Translations under genes and position numbers: made by a program
The notes under the pieces: generated by a model
What the model was told of the DNA's origin: nothing
Databases searched by the model: none
The model's input: only the letters and a program-made list of their open reading frames with translations
Shown here: positions 1-10,826 of the stretch, piece after piece
Numbering within the stretch: the first letter of the stretch is position 1
Layout: each line of letters begins with the position of its first letter
NCBI GenBank assembly: GCA_963966185.1
Contig: CAWZYM010000066.1
Location: 124,001 to 188,000 of the forward strand
Length of the DNA stretch: 64,000 nucleotides
Source: Rhabditoides inermis
Taxonomy: Eukaryota > Nematoda > Chromadorea > Rhabditida > Rhabditidae
Direction: 5' to 3'

Positions 1-131
1 GAGAGAATGAGAGAATGAGAGTAAAGAGAGGCGTCTAGCTCTAGACGCGTTAGAATTGATTGCGATTCGTGTCACGCGAATGACCCTCACACACCATACA
101 TAACCACATGGTATGTGGAGAGGGAGTAGTG

Positions 132-288
<157 letters not shown>

Positions 289-419
289 GTCTCACGAATT
301 CTGTGCAAACCACGTACACCAGGTATTCTTGAAGTAAATTCTCAATATGATATATGAGAGAAGGGGTGTAGGCAGAGAGGGCGCGCATCCATATGCGGCG
401 TGTGAGGTAGTGTTTGCAG

Positions 420-547
420 TCGCTATCTACCCGCCTCCCCGTCCGATCGACCACATCCGACCCGACGGACGCAGCTTCATCGGATACGTCGTCCTCATCG
501 CCGTCGTCATCTTCCTCCTGTTCGCAGCGTGCAAGTACCTGCCCTGA
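420..547 (+). CDS. 3' terminal exon of a small membrane protein (partial)
   Basis: A TTTGCAG acceptor at 413-419 opens an exon that reads to a TGA at 545-547. It encodes about 42 residues: a short Pro-rich stretch (AIYPPPRPIDHIRPDGR), then a hydrophobic run (GYVVLIAVVIFLLFAACKYL) that looks like one C-terminal transmembrane helix. The helix ends three residues before the stop, as in tail-anchored or small single-pass proteins. Upstream exons were not identified; the CT repeat region and the window edge lie there. I do not recognise the family. The call rests on the clear acceptor, the open frame and the strongly hydrophobic segment. Confidence 0.5.
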
Positions 548-1020
548 TCTACCCGCCCCTCTTCTACTCACCTGGTCTACCTGCTAGATCATTCCTCCAT
601 TCGATTGATCTACCCAGTTCCAGTCTGATAATATTCCATCTCTCTCGATTCACATCCATTCCCAGTGCGTATTCACTTGTATTTATCTATCCTCACTCGC
701 ATTTTAATTCAAGTGACGATAAAGTGTAAAACTATGAGATAAATGATACGACAAAAAGAAATTGACAAACATAAATTAAAGCCCCCTTCCATTCATTTCA
801 CGACATAAGAATGGATGGATAGAGAAATATTAGAATCAGAGCACTTTGAATGATGTATTCGAATGGACAAAACTAGCAGCCCGTAAGCAGGAAACACCTT
901 CATTCTATGCAAAAAAAATGTTACCATTACGCTAGCGAGGCGTGGGTACAGCAAGATAATATTAATTGATTCATTGTACGATTCATCTATCCTCTCTCGT
1001 TTTCGCATTACACACGTTTG
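548..1020. other. Intergenic, no gene seen
   Basis: AT-rich spacer after the membrane-protein stop. GATAAA-like motifs near 718 and 735 could serve 3' end formation. Short open frames here are unsupported. Confidence 0.4.
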
Positions 1021-1923
1021 AAGGGAGTGTACACTGTTTTTTTCCGAAGTTGAGTTAGCACCGGGATGTGAAAATATTATGAAAACGACTCAGTTTTGTC
1101 AATACAACTATTTGCTGAAAATGTCTGCAAGTTGATGAAAAATTGAGCGCAAAATGTATCAAATTGCAGAAATTGGTGCCAATAGGTGCCAATTTTCAAT
1201 GTTCAACAGAATTTTTCACCGACTTATAGGTATCTCCGACACATAGTTGTATTGACAAAATTACATCATTTTCAACATATAGGCCATTCCCCCCTTTCAG
1301 CGTACGGCAATATCGCTGGCTCGCCAGACAGACGAGAATTTTATGCAAATTTGCCCCGATTGTATGTTTTTGTGGTCAAACATGGTAAAAATGACGGAAA
1401 TCGAAAAATCGAGCACTAGAGATCTCTGAGCATTCTTCTATCTGGGCATCTTCTCCAGAAAACTGGACGCTGTGCGATAAGTTTGAAGAGAGTAATTAAG
1501 TTTCGGAGCTTTCCCATTGGAAATCGAGTCAAAATCAAGGTTTTTGGACTCTAATTAGAAAACGGACGCGAAAATCAAAAATCGAACACTAGAGATCGAT
1601 GAGAACTACTGATACCCATCACATATCAAAATGTTGTGATGATTGCTTAATTCTGAAAGAAGTAATTAACGTTAGAAGATGGAGAACTCTGCTTCATTAG
1701 ACTTGCAAATGACCCTCATTTCCCTAAAAAGAGACCGCCAAGCGCGCGAGTTGCGCGGCCGAATGGTCTCGCACGGGCCGATAACGGTCAATTGATGCCT
1801 CAAATGCTGTCTAGTGAACATTCGGCGAAATGACTGCCGTACGATGAACGGGGGGGGGGGATGCCCTATATTTTCACATCCCGGTGCTAACTCAACTTCG
1901 AAATTCAGAGTGTACACTCCCTT
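1021..1923. mobile_element. Foldback element (outer) hosting a nested element
   Basis: Terminal inverted repeats of about 55 bases: AAGGGAGTGTACACT at the left end and its reverse complement at the right end, continuing through TTGAGTTAGCACCGGGATGTG and its complement. There is no transposase frame, so it is non-autonomous. A second element with TATA target duplications interrupts it at 1282-1866. I could not assign a clear target duplication to the outer element. Confidence 0.8.
1282..1866. mobile_element. Nested non-autonomous element, TATA target duplication
   Basis: Begins GGCCATTCCCCCC and ends with the inverted form GGGGGGGGGATGCCC, flanked by TATA at 1278-1281 and 1867-1870. The interior resembles the element at 61416-62172: both have a GCCAGACAG stretch, a TTTTATGCAAAT stretch and CTCTGCTTCATTAGA near the right end. 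They are two members of one family. No coding capacity. Confidence 0.75.
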
Positions 1924-2045
1924 TAATAAACAACGTAAAACGTTTCTAAAACTAGTGTGATGTGAACATGTGAAATTACTGGGAGATCAAAACGAAAACA
2001 AGGAGGAATCGAGTGGTGGGTGAAGGGCATTAGTAGACGAGTACA

Positions 2046-4659
2046 TCAGTTGAGGTTGAGAGCAGTGGAGACGAATCGCTCAAAAGTCTCCACGTATGGA
2101 GCAAGGGAGGTGTGCTTGTAGCCTAAAAGAATCGATAATTAGTAACGAATAAATACATTTCACTCACCGAGCATTTTTCGGTTCTCCTCTCCTTCCGCGT
2201 TGCTCACTTCTTTCACGAGGCGGCTGAAAGAGAGGAAGGTGAAATAGAAGAGAGAAGGGAGAGAGAGAAGGGAGAGAGAAGGGAGAGAGAGAAGGGAGAG
2301 AGAGAAGGGAGAGAGAGAAGGGGAAGGAGGGGGGGGGGTGACAGACTCGATGCGGGGGCACTGGTCGAGGTCGAACTGCTCGATCTTGTCGACATTGAGG
2401 GGCACGGCCACGTTGCCCGTCTTGGGGTGGATGCAGAACGGAGACCTGAAAGAGAAGACCTCTCTCTCTCCCTTCCATTTCTCTCTCTCTCCCTCCCCCC
2501 TCCCTTTCTCTCTCTCCACTCACTTGAGCAAATGGTTGACTCCCGTGGACACGTTGACGTCTAGTCTGGGGTACATGTTCCATAGCACGAATCGCTTGAG
2601 GAAGTGGCGCGAGTGATCAGCCGGAATCTGTCATGGCAATACATCGGGTGAACGAATTCATTCGCGTACCATCGGCAGCTTCACATCGTCCGAGTTTTGA
2701 ATGCGGCGTCGCTCTGTTTCGTCGAAGCGTCGCTTCAGGGCTTTCCAGCGCAGATCCGGGGTGTCTAGTCTCAAAACAAGAAAAACGACTTAAATATGAG
2801 ATAGAAGGAGTTGCTTCTTACTTCTCGAACTCGTTGCGGAGTGTGTCCTTGGTATCGGATGAATCGTCGAGGAGTGCGAGAGCCTTCTCTACCTTCTCGT
2901 CATCCAGCCACTTCTGATAACAGCGAATTCGTCCCCTCTATCAATCATCGCAGGCAGTTCGCTAGCTCACCTGTTCAATGACCATCTTGTCCGCCAACCC
3001 ACTGTCCATCGCGGTCCTGTAGGCCTCCTCTGCCACCGGATGCAACCGAGGCCCTCCGCACTTACCCAGCGAGAGCTTATCCGCCTGCAATGGAAAATTA
3101 CTTTCAAACACTAGGGTAATACATAATATAGAGAATTATCATCTCCACTCGCCACGATGAGACTCATATACTCGGCGACTGCGGAACGGGCAGTGTTGGA
3201 GAGTCGGCGGGCGATGGAATCTCCGATCCAACAGTGCACTCCGCGACGACCAGAGAACACCCAGAGACGAGCGCCGAATCCAAAGTGGTCTGGAGAGAGG
3301 GAGAGAGAGTGAGAGAAGGAGTGAGAGTGAGAGAGGGAGTGAGAGAGAGAGTGAGAGAGGGAGTGAGAGAGGGAGTGAGAGAGGGAGTGAGAGAGGGAGT
3401 GAGAGAGGGAGTGAGAGAGGGAGTGAGAGAGGGAGTGAGAGAGGGAGTGAGAGTGAGAGAGGGAGTGAGAGAGGGAGTGAGAGAGGGAGTGAGAGAGGGA
3501 GAGGGAGTGAGAGAGGGAGTGAGAGAGGGGGTGAGAGAGGTAGAGGGTGTGAGAGAGGTAGAGGGAGGTAGAGGGAGGTAGAGGGAGGTAGAGGGAGGTA
3601 GAGGGAGGTAGAGGGAGGTAGAGGGAGGTAGAGGGAGTGAGAGAAAGGAGTGAGGGAAGTGAAGGACCGTTTATACTACACAACGCGTCAACTTGACGCG
3701 CTGCGTCAAGCGTCAAAGTTGACGCCTCGCGTCAAGAATTTTGACGCCTTAAGCCAAAAGTTTTGACGCTTCGCGTCAAAATTTTACGCGCTGAGTGAAA
3801 GTGACATCACTTTTCCTTTGTTTTTTTGACGCCTCGCGTCAAATTTTGACGCGGGGCGTCAAAATTCTTGACGCGAGGCGTCAACTTTGACGCTTGACGC
3901 AGCGCGTCAAGTTGACGCGTTGTGTAGTATAAACGGTCCTTAAGGGAAGTGAGGGAAGTGAGGGAAGTGAGGGAAGTGAGGGAAGTGAGAGATAGAGAGA
4001 GGATAGGTGGAGTAAAGTAAGAGGAGAGTGATACTCACCCGCCAGCACTGCGTCCATTGCTTTCACAGCGAACGCGACGAAACTCCAGCACAGTGCGCAC
4101 ACCTTGGCCTCCCTAGATAAGAACAAGGAGGTGACAGGAGGAACGGGAGGAGAGTTATGCGAGCACTCACTTGCAGCAGTTGCGCACGTTGTCGTAGTCG
4201 GTGAGATCGATGTCGAACACCAGTTCCCTCTCCACCGCCTTGAAATCAGAGTGCGACTTGTGTTCCCTCGGCTGAAAACCAATGTCATTCACTCGTGTAT
4301 GGAGAAGTAGCGAGACAACCGAGCCCACCTGGTGGTTGTAGACGGCTCCCAAGTCGAGTTTGTGGGGGGCGACGCGACACAGGTCCCTCTCGAAGTCGTG
4401 TTCGTTGAGGAACGAGCGGTAGCGAAGGTGGACGTCGCCATCCAGAATAAACGCGAACTCGCGACGAGAGAAGTACTCGGTAGGTTCTGACAACATAAAC
4501 ATGAGTAAATATTACTAGTGTTTATACAGTATGATCAAGACACGCACTCTTTCCGTATGTGATCCATTTGGTGTAAGGTTTGAAGGGGAATACGGATTTG
4601 TAGTAGTCCGGCAGAAGGCTGCCCAGCGTCGACGTGTCAAACTTGGTCACTCCAGACAT
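2046..4659 (-). CDS. PRIM1: DNA primase small (catalytic) subunit
   Basis: Makes RNA primers within the DNA polymerase alpha-primase complex in the nucleus. About 406 residues in 12 exons (4548-4659, 4329-4486, 4171-4271, 4039-4112, 3156-3289, 2971-3084, 2822-2913, 2670-2769, 2524-2627, 2347-2445, 2168-2223, 2046-2122), close to the human length of about 420. Recognisable blocks in order: [12 protein letters not shown] near the N-terminus; REFAF and [14 protein letters not shown]; the catalytic FDIDLTDYD acidic motif; a CC...C..C zinc-type cluster ending [36 protein letters not shown]; and [13 protein letters not shown] at the C-terminus. A TTTTTTTCAG acceptor sits one base before the start codon, as in trans-splicing. 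Intron 4 holds a GTGAGAGAGG-type satellite and a GACGC-rich foldback. Identification is firm; the donor of exon 10 is my choice to keep frame. Confidence 0.93.
3290..3660. repeat. GA-rich minisatellite in PRIM1 intron 4
   Basis: Tandem copies of a 10-base GAGAGGGAGT-like unit (about 3300-3540), passing into a GTAGAGGGAG 10-base unit (about 3540-3630). The array continues beyond the foldback as GGAAGTGAG units (3945-3990), so the foldback split it. Confidence 0.9.
3662..3941. mobile_element. GACGC-rich foldback element in PRIM1 intron 4
   Basis: Near-perfect inverted repeat of about 120 bases per arm, beginning AAGGACCGTTTATACTACAC and ending with its complement. The arms are built from many short copies of TTGACGC and GCGTCAA in both orientations, so the whole element could form a long hairpin with many alternative pairings. 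No open frame. Confidence 0.85.
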
Positions 4660-5122
4660 ACTGAAAAAAACCAATATGTGACAACATTCGTAGAAAGCAC
4701 CAACACATAACTCGTAAAAGAAGTGATATAAAAAGTAGAAAATCAGTTTTCCCGCGCTAGCTGTTTGAAAGAGGATTGTTCCCGCGCGATTACCCTCAGG
4801 TCAATATAATTCTAAATCGATTGGCGATTGGGCGTCATCGCGTTATATGATGTGGAAATTTTTGTTGTATTTTATATTACTTGTTCTTGTTAGTTTTGTT
4901 TATTGTAAAGAATAGTTTGCTAGTGTAATTCATACACACTACGTTTTAAAAGCATTCTTGTTAAGTATTCATCATGCACATTTGCATACGCGCCGCATCC
5001 CGTGACTGCCACGTTTACCTCAAAAACTGGATGACGCGCGCGTTCTTTCACAATGTTCCTGTTGTTTCGATGTTTTGATGTTCAAATAGTCTTTCAATGA
5101 TGATATTTGCAGTGTGTAAACC
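4660..5122. promoter_or_regulatory. Divergent intergenic region between PRIM1 and the R/S-rich gene
   Basis: A 460-base AT-rich spacer between two head-to-head genes. It must hold both promoters. Acceptor-like TTTCAG or TTTGCAG sites lie just upstream of both start codons. No canonical TATA box was picked out. Confidence 0.5.
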
Positions 5123-7747
5123 ATGTCCCGTCGCGGGGCTGACTACGGCTCGAAGGGGCGCGACTCTGGCGGATTCCTTTTCACAGTGAGACAATATTCA
5201 TTACACTGTCCTGTTCGTTCTAATAATGATAAACGTGTTCAGTATTCGTCGAAACCCCTGTCTTCCGATCTAACCGCATCCACATGTGCGAGCAATATGA
5301 GCACCTCGCACAAGCCGAGAGGGTCAGTCCACCCTGAATCAATAATGTTATCTGTAAAAATGCAGATCCGAGCATTGGAACGGTGGGCATTCGTCGTCAA
5401 CGGCGAGCGGCGGCCGAGGCTACAGCTACCTCAGCGAGAACTGGATGGACACTGTCAAGCGACCCACCAACGACGCATATGACGTCAGATCACATTGCTT
5501 CTTTCATCTCTTATACTAAGTGTTCAGTCGGCCCCTCCGCGCTCGTATGGCTCTCGCAGTGGCGGCTACTCTTCGCGGGTGCACAGCTCTGCCCAGATCC
5601 GCACGTCTCCTCCCCGCTTCGGGCGCGCGCCTCGAGGAGGGGGCCGGCCGGGACAGAGGGAACAGCGACCGAGGCACGGCCACGGAGGCCATGGCACTTG
5701 GATGGCGGAGCGGAGTGTGCGCGAGATGGCGGCTCCGAGAGGCGGCGGACAGAGACGCGACTCGCGAGTCGACACGGCACACACGCCAAGGGACAGCAAC
5801 GCACACGCGCCCGCACCACACCATTCCAGCACTCACGCGATCCGTACGTATACGTACTCAACTAGTTACTTAATATAGTCAACATATTTAGTGTCTTCGG
5901 CGCCGTTGTCGCGCGCTTCTCTCGAAATCGAAAGGAAGATGGCTCAGCTACAGAGGGAGATTGAGGTGCTGGACAGAAAGAAGGCCCTCGTGGATAGGAG
6001 GGAGAGGGTGAGTCGGGGCGAAACGAGACAAGAAGAGGGATGACATGTGGTCCGATTGCCGCCGCCTGCTCTGTTCACAGCAGCACACTGATTTCTGTTC
6101 CTGCTCGGCTGAATGAACCCTCGTGGAGAATGAGTAATGCCTCTCAGGGGAGTGCGACGACAACACGGCACTCGCGCGCGTTGGATGCGCGCGAGCCGCG
6201 CGGAGTGGAGCGCGGACGGCCGCCGACGCCGCCGCGCCCGCTGTTCCCATCTCGCAGGGAGCCAGTGGCGAGGAGAGGAGTTGTGAAGAGGAAGAGAGAA
6301 GACAGACCGCCTCCTGCCAAGCGGAGCCGCCCGGTCGAGAGAAGCGGAAAGAGGAGGAAGAAGAGCGGAGGTGCTGTCCCCCACAAGCCATATTCCAGCA
6401 GGCTAGGGGAAGGGAAACACGGCACTCGTAGACGGAGCAGGGAATGATGACGCATGTTTTCAGAGGAGGAGGAGATTCTGGAGGAGGTGAGTGATCACGA
6501 GGAGGAGATTATGGAACAGCTGCTGGCAGCGGCCGACAAGCAGTGGAACACGGACAAGAAGAGCGGGTGAGTGGGGGGGGGGGGCTGGGGCACGATTGGA
6601 AGTCGTCTTCAGTGCCTCTGCCGGCGAACGCGCCGTGTGTGCCGCGTCTCGGCGTCTGCTCGCCGCAGCTGCTCTCGTGGGAGACGAGGAGATGGCGGCA
6701 GAGATCGCGAAGACTGCGGCAGCAATGGTGGAGCAGGAGGGAGAAGAGGAGAAGCGAGAGGGAGAAGAGGAGCAGGAGCAGCTTGACTTTGGAGATGTCG
6801 AGGTAGGATTTCATCATCGTCGGCTTGTGGTATGCATATGTGTTCACGAGGAGTGTTGTTAGAGCCACACTCGCGGATCTGAACCGAATTGATAGGATAT
6901 CTTAGTTAGGACCCCAGACATCGATTTCTGGTGTTACTTTTTCCTACGCGCCATATACGTTTCCAGTACAAAAACGTACAGGGCTGGTTTTTTGGCTACT
7001 TCATTCCACCTCTGGCGGTCAATGACCGAGCCGTTGTGGCATAGTGGTTAGCGCGTCAGTCTGTCAGAACAGAGGCTGAGGTTCGATTCCGCGCACACGA
7101 TTTTTGTTTTGCCAGCAGTTTCTGAACTTGGACTTGAATTTATTTGTTGCAAAGTGCTTCGATCTGTTTGTAACTACAAATACGTTCTTCTTTTTACTTT
7201 TTTCAAAACATTTTTGTCCAATATCGTTCAACTATATTGTGCTTTTTCACACTTAAGATATTGTTTTGGTTGAAACGTTTAATTTGAAAACAGTTATAAC
7301 AAAGCGTGAACATTTGTAATCTGTGTTTTTTTTCCATCAACAAGAAACGCAAGTCCAGGAACTGCTGGCAAAACAAAAATCGTGTGCGCGGAATCGAACC
7401 CCAGCCTCTGTTCTGACAGACGGGCGCGCTAACCACTAGGCCACAACGGCTCGGTCTTTGACCGCCAGAGGTGGAATGAGGTAGCCAGAACCCAGCTCTG
7501 TACGTTTTCGTACTGGAAACGTATATGGCGCGTAGGAAAAAGTAACACCTGAAATCGATGTTTGGGGTCCTAACTAAGATATCCTATCAATTTGGTTCGG
7601 ATCCGCGAGTGTGGCTCTAACAACACTCCTCGTCAGTTCTGTGAGGACATTGTGGCCGAGGTGACTGATATGCTGGCTCATCTGACGAGGAAGAGGGATG
7701 AGGAGATGGTGACGCCCGTCCCCTCCTCGCTGCTGACGCCCAAGTAG
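5123..7747 (+). CDS. R/S/G-rich charged protein, function not recognised
   Basis: Eight exons, roughly 5123-5185, 5367-5481, 5528-5843, 5892-6007, 6148-6427, 6464-6566, about 6670-6802 and 7637-7747. The predicted protein starts MSRRGADYGSKGRDSGG. It then has an R/G/S-rich stretch (SRSGGYSSRV, FGRAPRGGGRPG), a short coiled-coil-like segment (MAQLQREIEVLDRKKALVD), a basic Arg/Lys-rich block (KRKREDRPPPAKRSRPVE) resembling a nuclear localisation signal, and an acidic Glu-rich region. The last exon ends in TPVPSSLLTPK. Composition suggests a nuclear RNA- or chromatin-associated protein; that is inference only. A TTTGCAG acceptor lies 11 bases before the ATG. The boundaries of exons 2 and 7 are uncertain because the frame could not be closed cleanly. 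The acceptor of the last intron is supplied by the target duplication of a MITE. AATAAA-type signal near 7940. Confidence 0.65.
7028..7101 (+). other. tRNA-like sequence in left arm of MITE
   Basis: Has an A-box-like TGGCATAGTGGTTAGCGCG and a B box GGTTCGATTCC at normal spacing. The acceptor stem does not pair and the anticodon arm closes on a 4-base loop, so this is not a working tRNA gene. It could still act as an internal RNA polymerase III promoter. Confidence 0.6.
7381..7455 (-). other. tRNA-like sequence in right arm of MITE
   Basis: Inverted copy of the left-arm sequence with slightly different bases: TGGCCTAGTGGTTAGCGCGC, B box GGTTCGATTCC. Same defects in acceptor and anticodon arms. 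Confidence 0.6.
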
Positions 7748-8136
7748 GCCCCGCCCACCGATGGAGCGGTATTACCACCTACATTCGCTTTCTCTTTCGT
7801 CGTTTTGCATATAGTCTAGAATTGAGTGTGTGTTTTTGATATACTTTATTCGTCCTTTTGTCTCTGATGTAGTCACTATGTGGCTGCTCGTTGCTATATT
7901 CCCGATCTGGTTGTTGTTGTTCTTCGCAATTCGATGTAATAATAAAGTGTTCCCGAAATAATTTGTCTATTTATGCAATGGGTATATACTCGTTGAATCA
8001 CGAGACTGGTCTTTCGACTAGATATCTGCGATATTGATTTGTTGATTGATTAGGAGGTTGTAAAGTTGTATTGGTGAATGTATGCAGGACGGCGGCTGTG
8101 ACGTGCGTGAGCAACGCCGTGTTTGCAGTGCGAGCC

Positions 8137-9287
8137 ATGAGCGACAAGTGGGAGAGTGGGTGGAGAGAGAGAGAAAGAGAGAGAGGCAGATGCGAAGAAG
8201 GAGGGGTATGGTCCCTTACCCTTTGCAGATCTGCGGAAGCGCGCCCGCACCCTCGAAAACAGCGTTGATGTGAAGCTTGTGCTGCTCAACAAGCTCAACT
8301 CGAACGGTGCGTTCAATGATAATTTTTTTCATATTGCACTATATATATATATTACTAGTTACAAATTGTTATATATAGTAATATTTAAGGCGGCGACAAT
8401 CGGTCGGCGGACGCGTCTTCTGTCGCCTCTCGACAGAATGTGTTCGAAGGACTGGTGGAGACGATCGAAGATCTCCTCCAACAACTCAACCAGTGCAACG
8501 ACGAGGTGAGCAGGCACGAGTAGCCAGCAGTCGACAGTCTCGCCAACCACTCCCGAAGTGCTTGAACAACTGGGAAGTATGTAAATGGTTTGCGACGAGA
8601 CTGGCCTCGCCTGGAAGGTGGAAGGGACAAGGGGGAGAAGAAGATGCGTGTTGAGATGTCGGAGGCTGTGTCGCGCGCGGCAGCCGGCAGCTGGACAGAA
8701 GCGCCCGCCATTCAACACACTCTCAGAAGACACAGGGAGATACTCAGGGACTACGGCACAGAGTTCCGACGGGCCAGGGACAATGTACAGTTCCAGCTGC
8801 AGAGGTGCGTGGCGGGAGTGTATTGATGGATTATCGATTGATTGAGGGAGACTCTGCTGGCGGGGCAGCAGTCGCCGGGAGGCTCGTGTCTCAACAACAG
8901 AGTCAAGGGAGCCGATATGTACCTGAGGGAGAACGAACACATCAACAGCTGCGACAGATTGCTCGACGAGCAGATGAAGTGAGAGATCCCTCCCCCCCCC
9001 CTCTCCCCCTCTCTCAATCAGCTGTATTCCAGCATCGCGATGGCTACGAAGGAGAACCTGGCTCGCCAGGGCATGAACATGCGTGGAATCACTCGCAAAA
9101 TGAACCAGCTGACGAGTGAGTGGCCGGGCGTCATTGATTGATTGTCGATCGATTGATTTCAGTGAAGTACCCTATGCTTGGCTCTATCATGAACAAGATC
9201 CAGCACAAGAAGAGGAAGGATACGATGATCATGGCAGCAGTCATCTCCTCCTGCCTCATTTTCACACTCTTCTATCTCATGCACTAG
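8137..9287 (+). CDS. GOSR1: Golgi SNARE GOSR1/GS28 homologue
   Basis: A tail-anchored Golgi Q-SNARE that acts in ER-Golgi and intra-Golgi vesicle fusion. Exons about 8137-8155, 8229-8306, 8390-8505, 8656-8804, 8847-8978, 9033-9115 and 9163-9287. The N-terminus has the family signature (LRKRARTLENSVDVKLVLLN). Then come VFEGLVETIEDLLQQLNQC, a HTLRRHREILRDY motif, the SNARE helix with MATKENLARQGMNMRGI, and a C-terminal block with basic KIQHKKRKDT before the hydrophobic anchor IMAAVISSCLIFTLFYLMH. The chosen start follows a TTTGCAG acceptor 8 bases upstream. The exon 4 acceptor (GAG) is weak and could be 12 bases earlier. The next gene starts 519 bases downstream on the same strand. Confidence 0.9.
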
Positions 9288-9805
9288 CCCGCCCCCTCTG
9301 CCTCCGCCCCTTTATGCGCGCATGCGCCCCTGTGCCTGTATCTCTTATCGATGGGGTGAGATGACTGATGTTTTTTTTCGCTTGGTTTCTCGAATTGATT
9401 GCGTTTCTTGGCATAACTGTAGATAGTGTCTTCTGTTTATACATCTCTTTATTTTATTACGCGATATTTTACTGTGATACTTGTGTTTACGCGGACTGTT
9501 AATAGCAGTGCAGATAAGATGTCGAACGATTTCCATGTATAGTACTATCTAACCTGTGGTGATAAAGAGTATTGGTGAGAGTGTGGTGATCTGATGGCAT
9601 TGCCGACTGCAAAAGTTCACCCACTTTGCAATATCTAAACTTGTAGGCAATAGTTTTCTCCATAGCAATAGAAGTTATTTATATATTGGATTTGTTGTAG
9701 TGATGTGAGGTAACGACATATTATCGCACCTATCCTTTGATTGAAGTTGAAGTTGATGAGTGGAGAAGTTTTGCGAATAGCCGCGGATGACGTGTTGTTT
9801 GCAGG

Positions 9806-10469
9806 ATGCCTCGCCCGATCATCTGTCCGTCCATTCTGAATGCCGACCTCGCCAATCTGGCAGCTGAATGCCACAATCTACTCGCCGCGGGAGCCGACTA
9901 TCTCCACCTCGATGTCATGGATGGTCAGTACGTACTTGTTATTCATTTTTCGAATGGGCATTATTGAAATATTTCTTAGTGATATCTATTTAATTTAGGC
10001 CACTTCGTTCCCAACCTCTCGTTCGGTCACCCAGTGGTGGAAAGTGTGCGCAAGAACGTCGGCCCCGGTGCCTTCCTCGATGTGCATCTCATGGTAGGTC
10101 AGGCCCCGCCCCCTCTGACCACGCCCATGTGCAGGTGTCGGATCCTGCGTTCTGGGTGAAGCCTATGGCAGGCGCTGGGGCGAACATGTTCACATTCCAC
10201 TGGGAGGCCGCACATGAGAAGGTGGGTAGATGATGAGTAGACATGGGAGAGAGAGAGAGAAAGAGAGAGAGAGAAGGATCACTATGTGTTTTGCAGGGCG
10301 GCGACGCGCACGTTCAGTCGGTCATCGATGAGGTCGCTATTTTGATTTATCGATTTATTCATTTATTGATTGTGTATATTGATTGATTGCAGGTGAAGGC
10401 GGCGGGAATGAAGGTTGGACTGGCGGTCAAGCCCAAGACTACTGTGGACAAGATATTGCAGTTTGTGGA

Positions 10470-10510
<41 letters not shown>

Positions 10511-10769
10511 ACTCCCCCCCCCCTTATTCACCCTTATTTCACCCTAAATCCTCTAGGTTCGCTCCTCAGCTCGACATGGCTCTTATAATGACTGTCGAGC
10601 CGGGATTCGGAGGGCAGAAATTCATGGGAGACATGATGGAGAAGGTAGGGAAGGAGAGGGGGAGACGGAGGGAGGGAGAAAGAGAGAGGGAGAAGAGACC
10701 AACTACGATGTTCAGGTGAAAGCGATTCGCGCGGCGCATCCGCAATTGGATATCGAGGTATGGAGAGCA

Positions 10770-10826
<57 letters not shown>

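Larger units (their letters stand above)
6847..7632. mobile_element. MITE with TCA duplication and opposed tRNA-like arms
   Basis: Long inverted repeat starting CGAGGAGTGTTGTTAGAGCC and ending with its complement CACTCCTCG, flanked by TCA at 6844-6846 and 7633-7635. The arms run inward through CGATTTCTGGTGTTACTTTTTCC. Each arm contains a tRNA-like stretch, in opposite orientations. It lies in the last intron of the R/S-rich gene. Related termini occur at 35101-35209 and 32745-32786. Confidence 0.88.

Noticed and set aside
3300..3640. CRISPR-like regular repeat
   Set aside because: Simple 10-base tandem units without spacers in a eukaryotic intron; it is a minisatellite.
5511..5861. Minus-strand Arg/Ala/Ser-rich open frames opposite the R/S-rich gene
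   Set aside because: Shadows of a GC-rich coding exon on the other strand.
7028..7101. Working tRNA gene
   Set aside because: A and B boxes are present but the acceptor stem does not pair and the anticodon loop is wrong; it is inside a MITE arm.
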